Origin: Mycolicibacterium baixiangningiae
GTDB taxonomy: Bacteria > Actinomycetota > Actinomycetes > Mycobacteriales > Mycobacteriaceae
Direction of reading: 5' to 3'
Assembly: GCF_016313185.1 (NCBI RefSeq)
Contig: NZ_CP066218.1
Coordinates: 1,860,001-1,924,000, forward strand
Length of the DNA stretch: 64,000 bases
The notes beneath the pieces were generated by a model that saw nothing but the letters and a program-made list of their open reading frames with translations, did no database searches and was not told where the DNA came from. Shown one piece after another: positions 54,396-64,000 of this stretch. How positions within the stretch are numbered: the stretch's first letter is position 1; each line of letters starts with the position of its first letter. Position numbers and translations under genes: made by a program.

Positions 54396-55685
54396 TCAGC
54401 GTCGCCGCCACGGGCCGGGCAGCAGGCTCACCGACACGGCGGAGATCACCGATACCGCGATGAGGTAGGCGGCGATCGCGTCGCTGGACTTCGTCGCTGC
54501 GTAGAGGGCGGTGGCGATGGTCGGCGCGAACGCCGATCCGACCACCGCCGACAGGGTGTAGCCCAGGGACACACCGCTGTAGCGCACGTCGGCGTCGAAC
54601 GCCAGGCTGAACAGCGAACCTGTCACCCCGGCGGCCGGTGCCATCGCCAACCCGAACACCAGCACCAGGGCGACCAGGAAGAGCCGGGGGTCGCCGGTGT
54701 TGATCAAGGCGAAGACCGGTAGGACCGACGCGCCCATCGCGACGACCCCGGCGAGGAAGACCGGCTTGCGGCCGACGGCGTCGGACACCCTGCCGAACAC
54801 CGGGTACATCACGACCGCCACCACGGCTGCCACGCAGACACCGAGAAGTGCCTGCGCGCGGTCGATTCCGGCCACCGTGGTCGCGTAGGACACCAGGTAT
54901 GCCACACAGATGTAGGCGAACACCCCCTGGGACAGATAGGCCCCGGCGACGAGCAGGATCTGGCGCCAGTGCCTGTTCACGGCCACGGCGACCGGCAGCC
55001 GCACGAGCGCGGCCCGGGCCCGCACGGCGGCGAAGTCGGGGCTCTCGGCCAGAGAGAGCCGGATGACCAACCCGATGACGATCAGCACGGCGCTGGCGAG
55101 GAACGGGATCCGCCAGCCCCACGACAGGAACTGTTCGTCGGGCAAGAGGGATACCGCGTAGAACGCCAGCGTGGCGATCGCGGTGCCGGCCGGGGCGCCC
55201 ATCTGCGGGAAAGCCCCGTACAGGCCTTTACGGTCCGGTGCGGCGTGTTCGACCGCCATCAGGGTGGCGCCGCCCCATTCCCCGCCGACGGCGAAACCCT
55301 GCGCCAACCGCAACAGCGTCAACAGGATCGGCGCCGCCACACCGATCTGCCCGTAGGTGGGCAGCGCTCCCATCAGCACGGTGGCGACACCCATGATCAG
55401 CAGCGAGTAGACCAGCATCCGCTTGCGGCCGATCCGATCGCCGAAGTGGCCGAACATGATTCCGCCCACCGGGCGCGCGACGAATCCGACGCCGAATGTC
55501 GCGAACGACAACAGCAATCCGGTGGCCGCCGACGCTGAAGGGAAGAACAGCTGTGGGAACACCAGCGCCGCCGCGGTGCCGTAGATCAGGAAGTCGTAGT
55601 ACTCGACGGTCGTCCCGATGAAGCTCGCCGACGCGACCCGCAGAGGCGACGTGCCGACACCTGCGGTGGCACTGGTCGCTGCCAT
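54396..55685 (-). CDS. MHS-family major facilitator (distant paralog)
   Basis: 429 residues, 12 membrane helices. IGTTVEYYDFLIYGTAAALVFPQLFFP, FGHFGDRIGRKRML and GFAVGGEWGGATLMAVEHA place it in the metabolite:H+ symporter family, in a different subgroup from the two relatives nearby (VEYYDF rather than VEWFDF). Last gene of the leftward run that starts with the SDR gene; 52 bp from the preceding permease. Substrate unknown. Confidence 0.9.
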   Translation of the reverse strand: MAATSATAGVGTSPLRVASASFIGTTVEYYDFLIYGTAAALVFPQLFFPSASAATGLLLSFATFGVGFVARPVGGIMFGHFGDRIGRKRMLVYSLLIMGVATVLMGALPTYGQIGVAAPILLTLLRLAQGFAVGGEWGGATLMAVEHAAPDRKGLYGAFPQMGAPAGTAIATLAFYAVSLLPDEQFLSWGWRIPFLASAVLIVIGLVIRLSLAESPDFAAVRARAALVRLPVAVAVNRHWRQILLVAGAYLSQGVFAYICVAYLVSYATTVAGIDRAQALLGVCVAAVVAVVMYPVFGRVSDAVGRKPVFLAGVVAMGASVLPVFALINTGDPRLFLVALVLVFGLAMAPAAGVTGSLFSLAFDADVRYSGVSLGYTLSAVVGSAFAPTIATALYAATKSSDAIAAYLIAVSVISAVSVSLLPGPWRRR

Positions 55686-55737
55686 GGATGGACACTATCG
55701 GCCGATCGACGGCCCGGCAAGGGTTTTCGCGCCGGTC

Positions 55738-57048
55738 TCAGACCCGCATGCGCAGCGGCTGATTGGCGGTCTCGCGCATGGTCATGATGGTGGCCAGCGA
55801 GATGACGGCCGCGATGATCACGTAGTAGGCGGGGGCGAGCGGGTTCCCGGTGCGGTCGGCGAGCCAGGTCGCGACATACGGTGCGGTACCGCCGAACAGC
55901 GCCACCGACGTGTTGTATCCGATCGAGTAGCCGCTGGAACGCACCTTGGTGGCGAAGAGCTCCGCGCCCGCGGCCAGCGACCCCGCGACGAACACCGCTT
56001 CGAGCGCGGACAACCCCGCGTGCCCGGCGATCGCGCCCAGCAGTGATCCGGTGTTGAACAGTGCGAACAGCGGATAGGCCAGCACGGCGAAACCCACGGC
56101 GCCGGCGATCAACAACGGTTTGCGGCCGACGCGGTCCGAGAGCGCACCGAGGGGCAGGATGAGCACCAGTCCGACGGCGCTGGCCACGGTGATCGAGACG
56201 AACGCATCGGTTTTGGTGAACTCGAGCGTCTCGGTCATATAGCTCGGCAGGTAGGTGAACACGATGTAGAAGCCAACGTTGTGGATGATGACGAGGCCGG
56301 CGATCTGCAGGATCGGCCGCCAGGAGGTCGTGACCGCATCCTTGAGCGGCGACGTGGACACCTCACCGGATTCCTTGAGCTCTTCGAAATCCGGTGTGTC
56401 GCCGAGCTTCAGCCGGATGTAGAGGCCGACGCCGCCCAGCACACCGGCGATGAGGAACGGGATCCGCCACCCGTATGCGTTCATCGCTGATTCGCTGAGC
56501 AGCGCCTCGAGCACCGTTACCGTCACCGACCCGAGCAGGAACCCGACGACCACCGACCAGACCAGGAAACTGACCACGAATCCGCGGTGGCGGTCGGGGG
56601 CGAACTCGGCGAGATAGCAGGCACCGCTGCCGTATTCACCTCCGGCGGAAAAGCCCTGCACACAGCGCAGGACGAGCAGAAGCAGTGGCGCGGCGACGCC
56701 GATGGCGTCGTAACTCGGCAGCAGGCCGATCGCGAAGGTGGACGCCGACATCAGCAGGATGACCAGCGCCAGCACACGCTGGCGGCCGATCCGGTCGCCC
56801 AACGGCCCGAAGAAGAACCCGCCCAGGGGGCGCATGAAGAACGCGGCCGCGAAGATGGCGAAGGTGTTCAGCAGCGCGGCGGTGTCGTCGGCGGTCGGGA
56901 AGAACGTCTTGGCGATGTAGGTGGCCAGAAAGCCGTAGATCGCGAAGTCGAACCATTCGACGGTGTTGCCGATGGCGGCGCCCCGCACCGCCCGCCGCAC
57001 CGCGTGTGGTTCGGCCTCGCGCGGGCGGTGTCCGTCGATGGTGGCCAT
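55738..57048 (-). CDS. MHS-family major facilitator (close paralog of the 49707 permease)
   Basis: 436 residues from the ATG at 57048, which has GAGGAG 6 nt upstream. It repeats most of the 49707-51032 protein ([32 protein letters not shown] compared with [32 protein letters not shown] around helix 1), so the two are recent duplicates. It lies 88 bp downstream of a small hypothetical gene in the SDR-FadD run, so it may import that pathway's substrate. Confidence 0.92.
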   Translation of the reverse strand: MATIDGHRPREAEPHAVRRAVRGAAIGNTVEWFDFAIYGFLATYIAKTFFPTADDTAALLNTFAIFAAAFFMRPLGGFFFGPLGDRIGRQRVLALVILLMSASTFAIGLLPSYDAIGVAAPLLLLVLRCVQGFSAGGEYGSGACYLAEFAPDRHRGFVVSFLVWSVVVGFLLGSVTVTVLEALLSESAMNAYGWRIPFLIAGVLGGVGLYIRLKLGDTPDFEELKESGEVSTSPLKDAVTTSWRPILQIAGLVIIHNVGFYIVFTYLPSYMTETLEFTKTDAFVSITVASAVGLVLILPLGALSDRVGRKPLLIAGAVGFAVLAYPLFALFNTGSLLGAIAGHAGLSALEAVFVAGSLAAGAELFATKVRSSGYSIGYNTSVALFGGTAPYVATWLADRTGNPLAPAYYVIIAAVISLATIMTMRETANQPLRMRV

Positions 57049-57136
57049 GGTTGCTCCTCGATCGCGCACGCCGACCCCGGCACTGTTGGGTTCGAGCATT
57101 CCCGATCTTGTGCGGAGCTAATCCCGCGGCGGCGGG

Positions 57137-57439
57137 TCAGTCGCTGGCGGGAAGCGGCTTGGCTTCTTTGAGGTTGAGCGGGGTGGCGCCGATGGACAGG
57201 GTGCCCGCACCGGCCTTGGTGACGAGCACCTCGGCCCCGCTGTCGTCGACGTAGCGTTTGCCCATCACGTTGCCGCCCGACAACGACGGGTCCAGGGTCG
57301 CGTCGGACGCCTTCGCGGCATCCAGTGGCACCATCGGCGTACCGCCGGCGCGCAGGTCGTCGAGGCTCTCGGCGCTGCGCACCACGATCACCTGGGTGTC
57401 GCACACCTGGCTCTGCAGGCGGGTGCCGTTCTTGATCAT
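57137..57439 (-). CDS. Small hypothetical protein linked to FadD
   Basis: 100 residues, no membrane segment or signal. It contains LQSQVCDTQVIVVRS near the start and GAEVLVTKAGAGTLSIG near the end, and is predicted mainly beta. Its ATG overlaps the stop of the acyl-CoA synthetase gene (ATGA), so it is made with that enzyme. I recall similar short proteins beside CoA-pathway genes in actinobacteria, sometimes with a second Cys (CGG) where this one has AGG. Function not known. Confidence 0.75.
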   Translation of the reverse strand: MIKNGTRLQSQVCDTQVIVVRSAESLDDLRAGGTPMVPLDAAKASDATLDPSLSGGNVMGKRYVDDSGAEVLVTKAGAGTLSIGATPLNLKEAKPLPASD

Positions 57440-58950
57440 GCGGGCTCCTTCTCGGGCTCGTCGGCTGCGGCATGGAGTTCTTCGATCAGCTCGCGGCGCA
57501 GCACCTTACCGGTGGCGTTGGTGGGTAGCTCGGCGCGGAACACCACCCGGTCCGGGGTCCGCGAGCCGCGCAGATGCCGGCGCACGTGGGCGCGCAGGTC
57601 GTCGGGATCGGGGTCGGCACCGGTGGCAGGCACCACGACGGCGACGATGATCTGTCCCCACTGCGGGTCCTCGGGACCGACGACGGCGACGTCGCGGACG
57701 TCGGGATGTTCGACGAGCACATCCTCGATCTCGGCGGGTGCGATGTTCTCACCGCCGCGGATGATCGTGTCATCGGAGCGGCCGCCGATGAACAGGTATC
57801 CGTCCTCGTCAAGGGAGGCAACATCTTTGGTCGGGAACCAGCCGTCCGCGTCGAGTACGGAGCCGATGTCGGTGTAGCGGCCGGAGACCTGATCGCCCCG
57901 GACGAACAGCTCGCCGGTCTCCCCGGGGCCGAGCACGCTGCCGTCGTCGGCGCGGATCTGCACCTCGATACCCGGCACGATCTGGCCCACCGAGCCGAGT
58001 CGGCGTATCACCGCGTCGTCTTCGGAGGCGCGTGCGGCGCGGTGGTCGTCGGGCCCGAGCACCGCGATGGTGGAACTGGTCTCGGTGAGGCCGTAGGCGT
58101 TGACGAAGCCGACGTCGGGCAGCAGTTCGAGCGCCCGCCGGACCAGCGGCAGCGCCACCTTCGAACCACCGTAGGCGAGGTTGCGCAAAGTGGGCAGGGC
58201 CACCGGCTCCTCGGACAGCGCGGACACGATGCGGTCCAGCATGGTGGGGACGACGGTGGCGGTGGTGACGCCTTCGGTGCGGACCAGCCGGATCCACTCG
58301 CGGGCGTCGAAGTGGCGCAGGTACACCATCTTCCGGCCGGCATACAGATTCGACATGGCGGCCCCGACACCGGCGATGTGGTAGGGCGGAACGCAGATCA
58401 GCGCAGCGTCCTCGGGCGAGGCAGAGGCGAACTCCACGGTGCCGGTCACGTAACTGGTCAGGTTGTTGTGGGTCAGCTCAACGGCTTTGGGCCGCGACGT
58501 GGTGCCCGAGGTGAACAGCACGACCGCCACCGCGTCGGGGTCGGCGAACTCGGCGGCGGGTTCGGCCGTTCGGGCGGCGGCGAGGAACTCCTGTGCGTCC
58601 AGCACCCGCTTACCCGTCCCGGCGACGACGTCGCGGTACTCCGCGTCGACGATCACCAGCGCGTCGGGGAGTCGCCCGATCAGTTCATGTAGCCCGTCGC
58701 GGCTGAGCCGGTAGTTGAGCGGGGTGAACGGAATGGCCGCCCTGGCGGAGGCGAACAGCAGCAGTGGCAGCAGCGCGCCACCAGTGCCGACGTAGGCGAC
58801 GTGTGCCGCACCCGAATTCGCGATGAGGCCGGCGCCACCGTCGGCGAGCGCGGAGAGTTCGTCGACGGACAGCCGCAGGCCCTCCGAGACGACAGCGGTC
58901 CGGTCGGGGTCGGCCGAGACAGACATCTCCAGCAGCAGGGAGATGCTCAT
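57436..58950 (-). CDS. Acyl-CoA synthetase (FadD-like)
   Basis: 504 residues of the ANL superfamily. AVVLFTSGTTSRPKAVELTH is the P-loop, NAYGLTETSSTI the A5 motif, GWFPTKDVASLDEDGYLFIGGRSDDTIIRGGENI the hinge and A8 region, and NATGKVLRREL carries the catalytic Lys. It activates a carboxylic acid to its CoA ester in the cytoplasm. Start ATG overlaps the SDR stop; the stop overlaps the small protein start. Substrate unknown; small or branched acids are plausible from the linked mutase. Confidence 0.9.
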   Translation of the reverse strand: MSISLLLEMSVSADPDRTAVVSEGLRLSVDELSALADGGAGLIANSGAAHVAYVGTGGALLPLLLFASARAAIPFTPLNYRLSRDGLHELIGRLPDALVIVDAEYRDVVAGTGKRVLDAQEFLAAARTAEPAAEFADPDAVAVVLFTSGTTSRPKAVELTHNNLTSYVTGTVEFASASPEDAALICVPPYHIAGVGAAMSNLYAGRKMVYLRHFDAREWIRLVRTEGVTTATVVPTMLDRIVSALSEEPVALPTLRNLAYGGSKVALPLVRRALELLPDVGFVNAYGLTETSSTIAVLGPDDHRAARASEDDAVIRRLGSVGQIVPGIEVQIRADDGSVLGPGETGELFVRGDQVSGRYTDIGSVLDADGWFPTKDVASLDEDGYLFIGGRSDDTIIRGGENIAPAEIEDVLVEHPDVRDVAVVGPEDPQWGQIIVAVVVPATGADPDPDDLRAHVRRHLRGSRTPDRVVFRAELPTNATGKVLRRELIEELHAAADEPEKEPA

Positions 58951-59834
58951 GTCTTGTCCACTGTCTCGTCCACTGCCTTGTCGACGAAGATGTCGAGGGT
59001 GGGGTGCTCGCCGCCACCGTAGCGGGACAGGTCGTCCACACCGGCCGACGTCAGCACCTCGGAATCGATGAAGCACTGACCTGTGGTCTCGCGGGCCGGC
59101 CGGGTCAGCACTTCGACCGCCGCATCGGCCATGATCTGTGGATCGCGCGACGCCTGGAGCGCCTTGTCGCCGTCCGCCATGTTGGCCACCGCGGAGGTGG
59201 CGATATAGGTCTCGGGCCACAGGCAGTTGAACGCGATGCCGGGGCCGCCCTGCTCTGCGCGGAACTCTTCAGCCCAGCCGAGCGAGAGCAGCGTCATCCC
59301 GTACTTCGACAGCGTGTAGGCGGGGTGGGCGCCCAGCCAGTAGGGGTTCATGTTCAGCGGCGGCGCCAGCGTGAGCACGTGCGGGTTGGGCGACTCCCGC
59401 AGATGCGGCAGGCAGGCCTTGGTCAGCAGGAAGGTGCCCCTGATGTTGATGTCCATCATCAGGTCGAACTTCTTGGCCGACAGCTGCTCGGTCGGGTCGG
59501 TGGCGATGGCGCTGGCGTTGTTGATGCAGATGTCGACACCGCCGAACTGTTCGACGGCGGTGCTGACGGCGCGCGCCACGTCGTCCTCCTTGCGCACGTC
59601 GCCGACGACCGCGACGGCTTTGCCTCCGGCGGCCTCGACCTCGGCGACGGCGGTGTGCACGGTGCCCGGCAGCTTGGGATGCGGCTCGCCGGTCTTGGCG
59701 AGCAATACGACGTTGGCGCCGTGGCGGGCCGCGCCGATGGCGATGGCCAGACCGATTCCACGGCTTCCGCCTGACACCACCAGGGTTCGATCGGTCAGCG
59801 CTCGCTGGCTGGGCACCCCTTGTTCGCTGGGCAT
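58947..59834 (-). CDS. Short-chain dehydrogenase/reductase (HSDL2-like)
   Basis: 295 residues. NAD(P)-binding VVSGGSRGIGLAIAIGA, NNASAIA motif and a YxxxK active site in HPAYTLSKYGM. The substrate-loop and WPETYIATSAV segment resemble the hydroxysteroid dehydrogenase-like 2 group. GAGGAGG lies 4 nt before the ATG. The last residues, DKAVDETVDKT, come from short imperfect DNA repeats at about 58951-58985. First gene of the leftward operon; divergent from the mutase. Confidence 0.9.
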   Translation of the reverse strand: MPSEQGVPSQRALTDRTLVVSGGSRGIGLAIAIGAARHGANVVLLAKTGEPHPKLPGTVHTAVAEVEAAGGKAVAVVGDVRKEDDVARAVSTAVEQFGGVDICINNASAIATDPTEQLSAKKFDLMMDINIRGTFLLTKACLPHLRESPNPHVLTLAPPLNMNPYWLGAHPAYTLSKYGMTLLSLGWAEEFRAEQGGPGIAFNCLWPETYIATSAVANMADGDKALQASRDPQIMADAAVEVLTRPARETTGQCFIDSEVLTSAGVDDLSRYGGGEHPTLDIFVDKAVDETVDKT

Positions 59835-59857
59835 GGGCCTCCTCGACTCAACTCGAT

Positions 59858-59894
59858 GGTATTGCCATTCTCATTTTCTGCAAGTGTCGTATCC
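59858..59894 (-). promoter_or_regulatory. 37-bp regulatory element, copy A, SDR promoter
   Basis: About 30 of 37 bases match copy B at 60008-60044. The shared core is GGTATTG-CATTCTCATT-TGCAAGT. Read on the minus strand it offers TTGCAG (-35), a 16-bp spacer and TACCAT (-10) pointing at the SDR gene. Confidence 0.6.
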
Positions 59895-60007
59895 GGCGAT
59901 TGTGTCGCAGGTACCCGTGCAGGTCGCCGCGGGGGTCCGCAGGCCGGCGCCGGCCCGTGGTGGCACGGGTCGAGGACGCGGGTGAACACGTTCACCTTCC
60001 CGAAGGC

Positions 60008-60044
60008 GGTATTGGCATTCTCATTCTTTGCAAGTACGTTATCC
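60008..60044 (+). promoter_or_regulatory. 37-bp regulatory element, copy B, mutase promoter
   Basis: Contains TTGGCA (-35, 60012-60017), 17-bp spacer and TACGTT (-10, 60035-60040), 8 nt before the mutase ATG, so the transcript is probably leaderless. The CATTCTCATT core between the hexamers is also in copy A and is a likely shared repressor site. Confidence 0.65.
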
Positions 60045-60048
60045 ACTG

Positions 60049-61626
<1,578 letters not shown>

Positions 61627-61642
61627 AAGGGGAGTGTTCTAG

Positions 61643-62041
61643 ATGCCCACTCGTGTCCTTGTCGCCAAACCGGGCCTCGACGGCCATGACCGCGGCGCCA
61701 AGATCGTCGCGCGCACGCTGCGCGACGCCGGTTTCGAGGTCATCTACACCGGGATCCGCCAGCGGATCGAGGACATCGTGTCGATCGCGCTGCAGGAAGA
61801 CGTGGCGGTGGTGGGGCTGTCGATCCTGTCGGGGGCGCATCTGGCGTTGACCCGGCGCACCGTGGAAGCGTTGCGGGCGGCCGACGCCGGTGACATCGCC
61901 GTCGTGGTCGGCGGCACCATTCCGCAGGCCGATGTGCCGAAGCTGCTGGAAGCCGGTGCGGCGGCGGTGTTCCCCACGGGTACGCCGCTGGAGACGCTGG
62001 TCACCGAGGTGCGGAAGCTGACCAGCGAGGCCGCTCAGTGA
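61643..62041 (+). CDS. B12-binding subunit of acyl-CoA mutase
   Basis: 132 residues, a stand-alone cobalamin-binding domain. The base-off/His-on motif DxHxxG is Asp13-Gly-His15-Asp-Arg-Gly18, followed by GLSILSGAH and VVVGGTIPQAD. It pairs with the large subunit 16 bp upstream to form a heterodimeric mutase of the Icm/Hcm arrangement. Adenosylcobalamin would come from the PduO-type enzyme encoded at 3957-4523. A palindromic repeat starts 9 bp after its stop. Confidence 0.93.
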   Translation: MPTRVLVAKPGLDGHDRGAKIVARTLRDAGFEVIYTGIRQRIEDIVSIALQEDVAVVGLSILSGAHLALTRRTVEALRAADAGDIAVVVGGTIPQADVPKLLEAGAAAVFPTGTPLETLVTEVRKLTSEAAQ

Positions 62042-62050
62042 CGGTGTGTC

Positions 62051-62112
62051 CGCCGAACGTGCGCGTACTGCGACTTTTCGGCCGATTTCTCGCACTGACC
62101 GCACGTTCGGCG
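62051..62112. repeat. Palindromic intergenic repeat (REP-like)
   Basis: Perfect 13-bp outer arms (62051-62063 and 62100-62112, CGCCGAACGTGCG), inner TGCGA/TCGCA pairing, and a central TTTTCGGCCGATTT. It fills the gap between two genes and runs straight into the next gene's AAGGAGG. I recall similar elements scattered through mycobacterial genomes. Confidence 0.8.
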
Positions 62113-62125
62113 AAGGAGGGCTGAC

Positions 62126-63082
62126 ATGAGGCTGGGCGTGATGATCGGTGCCGAACGCGGAGACATGGAGCGCAAGGTCACCAAGCTGGTGTCCGACATC
62201 GAGTGGGCCGAGTCGGCGGGTATGGACACCGCGTGGATGCCCCAGGTGCCCAACGACTTCGACTGTCTGACGATGGTGGCGCTGATGGCCGCCCACACCT
62301 CGCGCATCGAACTGGGCACCGCGGTGGTTCCGTTGCAGGCGCAGCATCCGATCGCGCTTGCGCGCCAGGCGCTTTCCGTGCACGCCGTGGCGGGCGGCCG
62401 GCTCGCACTCGGCGTGGGCCCCTCACACCACTGGATCGTGCGGGACATGCTCGGCCTGCCGTATGAGAAGCCCGCTGCCTATACGCGGGACTACCTCGAG
62501 GTGCTCAACGCCGCACTGGCCGGCCCTGGCGACGTCGACGTGGAGAACAATTCCTTCACCGTGCATAGTCCGACCGTGCTGGCGCCCACCACCCCGATGC
62601 CGGTGCTGGTGGCCGCGCTCGGTCCGGTGATGTTGCAGCTCGCCGGTGAACTCGCCGACGGTACCGTGCTGTGGATGGCCGACGAGCGCGCGATCGGTGA
62701 CCACATCGCGCCCAAGATCACCAAGGCGGCGGCGGACACTGGCCGCCCGGCCCCGCGCATCGTCGCGGGAATCCCGGTGTGTCTGTGCGCGAACTCCGAG
62801 ATCGACGCGGCCAAGGAACGGGCCAATCGCATCCTGGCCGAGGCGGAGACCTCGCCCAACTATCAGAAGCTGCTCGACCGCGGCGACGCCCGCAACGTGG
62901 GTGATCTATGTGCGGCGGGCGACATGGAAACGATCCTGCGTCGATTCCGAGACTTCGCCGATGCCGGTGTCACCGATCTCTCGGTGCGGCTGTTGCCGAT
63001 CGGCGACAACCGCGACGAGTTGATCGCGTCGAAGTACCGCACCCGTGAGGTGATCGCCGAGCTGGCCAAGCAGGTGCGATGA
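62126..63082 (+). CDS. LLM-class F420-dependent oxidoreductase (MSMEG_4879 type)
   Basis: 318 residues with the luciferase-like barrel: MRLGVMIGAERG start, RIELGTAVVPLQAQHPIALARQALSVHAVAGGRLALGVG core. It resembles the F420-dependent LLM family named after MSMEG_4879 (assignment from memory). AAGGAGG lies 7 nt upstream. In this operon it may oxidise or reduce a CoA-ester or alcohol intermediate; the substrate is unknown. Its TGA stop lies inside a MIRU-like repeat. Confidence 0.88.
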   Translation: MRLGVMIGAERGDMERKVTKLVSDIEWAESAGMDTAWMPQVPNDFDCLTMVALMAAHTSRIELGTAVVPLQAQHPIALARQALSVHAVAGGRLALGVGPSHHWIVRDMLGLPYEKPAAYTRDYLEVLNAALAGPGDVDVENNSFTVHSPTVLAPTTPMPVLVAALGPVMLQLAGELADGTVLWMADERAIGDHIAPKITKAAADTGRPAPRIVAGIPVCLCANSEIDAAKERANRILAEAETSPNYQKLLDRGDARNVGDLCAAGDMETILRRFRDFADAGVTDLSVRLLPIGDNRDELIASKYRTREVIAELAKQVR

Positions 63083-63100
63083 GCGCCTGCGCGAAGAGCC
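63078..63100 (+). repeat. Single MIRU-like unit at gene end
   Basis: GATGAGCGCCTGCGCGAAGA plus GCC, 20 of 22 bases identical to the minus-strand units at 3899-3962. As there, the TGA within GATGAGC is the stop of the upstream gene, and a GTGA-type start of the next gene follows at 63111. Confidence 0.65.
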
Positions 63101-63110
63101 GAGGGCCGCG

Positions 63111-64000
63111 GTGACCGGCCCGCTGGCCGGGATCCGGATCCTGGAGGTCGGCGTGATGCTGGCCGGCCCGTACGCGACGATGATGCTCGCCGACCTGGGC
63201 GCGGAGGTGACCAAGGTCGAGCCGCCCGGCGGGGAGATCTCCCGGCAGGTCAGCGAGAGCTACTTCGCCAGCCTCAATCGCAACAAGCGCAGCGTCTGTC
63301 TGGATCTGCAGTCCGAACATGGCCAGCGGAGGCTGGGTGAACTGGTCGCGGAATCCCATGCGCTGCTGGTGAACATGAAGCCGTCGGTCATCCGCCGGCT
63401 CGGCCTCACCTACGAGGCGCTGCGGCGCCACAACGAGAAGATCGTCTGCGTGGCGATGACGGGTTTCGGGTTGGACGGCGGAGACGACCCAGCGTTCGAC
63501 TATGTGATCCAGGCGGCCACCGGCGTCGCGGCGATGACCGGCGATCCCGACGGTCCACCGACGCTCCCCGGATACTCGTCGGCCGACAACTCGACGGGGC
63601 TGACCGCCGCACTCGGTCTGCTGGCGATGATCGTCGCGGGCCGGGGCGGGCAGGTCGACGTCTCGCTGCGCGATGTGATGCTCTCTCAGCTGAACTACCG
63701 GGCGGCGGCGTACCTGAACGACGGGGTGGCGCCGCGTCGCTATCCCAACGGCGCGCACTCGTTCTACGTTCCCGCGCAACTGTTTCCGACTGCCGACGGC
63801 TACCTGGCGCTGTTCGTCACCCATGACGGTTTCTGGCGGCTGTTCGCCGATGAGGCAGGCATCGAGGGCTTTTCGACGATGGCCGAGCGGGCCGCACGGC
63901 GCGAGGAGGTCCTCGCGGTCGTCACCGCGGCGCTCGCCCGGGACTCCGCGAAGGGGTGGGAGGCGCGGCTGCGGACGCTCGGCATCCCGGCAGCCGCGGT
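63111..64000 (+). CDS. CaiB/BaiF family III CoA-transferase, partial
   Basis: 296 residues are visible before the window ends; full family members are about 370-400. GTG start, MTGPLAGIRILEVGVMLAGPYATMMLADLGAEVTKVEPP is the typical N-terminus, and the catalytic Asp that carries CoA is in YSSADNSTGLTAALG (about residue 160). It moves CoA from one acyl-CoA to another acid. It is 28 bp from the LLM gene and in the same direction as the mutase, so it probably belongs to that pathway, perhaps activating the substrate or releasing the product. Confidence 0.93.
   Translation, partial: MTGPLAGIRILEVGVMLAGPYATMMLADLGAEVTKVEPPGGEISRQVSESYFASLNRNKRSVCLDLQSEHGQRRLGELVAESHALLVNMKPSVIRRLGLTYEALRRHNEKIVCVAMTGFGLDGGDDPAFDYVIQAATGVAAMTGDPDGPPTLPGYSSADNSTGLTAALGLLAMIVAGRGGQVDVSLRDVMLSQLNYRAAAYLNDGVAPRRYPNGAHSFYVPAQLFPTADGYLALFVTHDGFWRLFADEAGIEGFSTMAERAARREEVLAVVTAALARDSAKGWEARLRTLGIPAAA

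Noticed and set aside
62044-62115. Intrinsic terminator ending the mutase operon
   Set aside because: The hairpin lacks a U-tract, is followed at once by a ribosome site and an in-line gene, and resembles a dispersed repeat.

Overview
The window is chromosomal DNA of a fast-growing mycobacterium (Mycolicibacterium type). The gene order from the ATP synthase operon through PduO, murA, the rRNA operon, ogt, alkA, nucS, fadA4, glgB/glgE/glgP, dinG, pncB, clpS, mec-cysO-cysM, murI, rph and the lprD-like gene follows the Rv1308-Rv1343c stretch of Mycobacterium tuberculosis almost gene for gene. The rRNA operon lies directly downstream of murA, as mycobacterial rrnA does. The short helix 18 of the 16S rRNA (about 6646-6680) is the rapid-grower form. 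Species cannot be fixed from what I can see.

Layout. 1-3885: end of the ATP synthase operon (atpA partial, atpG, atpD, atpC) and a DUF2550 gene. 3899-5860: a tandem repeat, a PduO-type cobalamin adenosyltransferase and murA with Asp117 in place of the catalytic Cys. 5861-11620: rrnA leader with two promoters and an antitermination site, 16S, a long tRNA-free spacer, 23S, 5S and a strong terminator. 11639-23381: alkylation repair (ogt, alkA), a secreted glycosidase, an ArsR/SRPBCC pair, an orphan fatty-acyl-AMP ligase, a class III adenylyl cyclase, the mismatch endonuclease nucS, methylmalonyl-CoA epimerase, fadA4, a DUF3817 protein and a CnoX-like thioredoxin-TPR protein. 23375-25623: a gene for a secreted metalloprotease bracketed by near-identical 95-bp repeats, which looks like an insertion. 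25602-33587: the GlgE alpha-glucan block (glgB, glgE, glgP) and a Vgb-like lyase. 33592-45885: a lipoprotein peptidase, dinG, pncB, clpS, DUF2017, a P1 peptidase, the Mec-CysO-CysM sulfur-carrier cysteine pathway, rhomboid, murI, a cAMP phosphodiesterase-like protein, rph and rdgB. 45921-48743: an MFS-MarR fusion, a second DUF3817 gene, an LprD-like gene and tRNA-Leu(UAG).

After the tRNA, synteny with M. tuberculosis ends and an accessory catabolic region begins (48776-64000). Its first half holds an MHS-family permease, a LacI regulator and a P450-phosphotransferase operon; two similar palindromes mark the permease and P450 promoters and are probably the LacI protein's operators. Its second half holds a leftward SDR-FadD-small protein-permease-permease run and, divergently, a two-subunit B12-dependent acyl-CoA mutase, an LLM oxidoreductase and a CaiB/BaiF CoA-transferase cut off by the window end. 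The divergent promoters share a duplicated 37-bp element. Together these look like uptake, CoA activation, carbon-skeleton rearrangement and further oxidation of an unknown, probably branched, acid. This is the best candidate in the window for an uncharacterised pathway.

Many genes here appear leaderless: a TANNNT -10 hexamer lies 6-8 nt before the start codon. No transposase, integrase, prophage or CRISPR array was seen.
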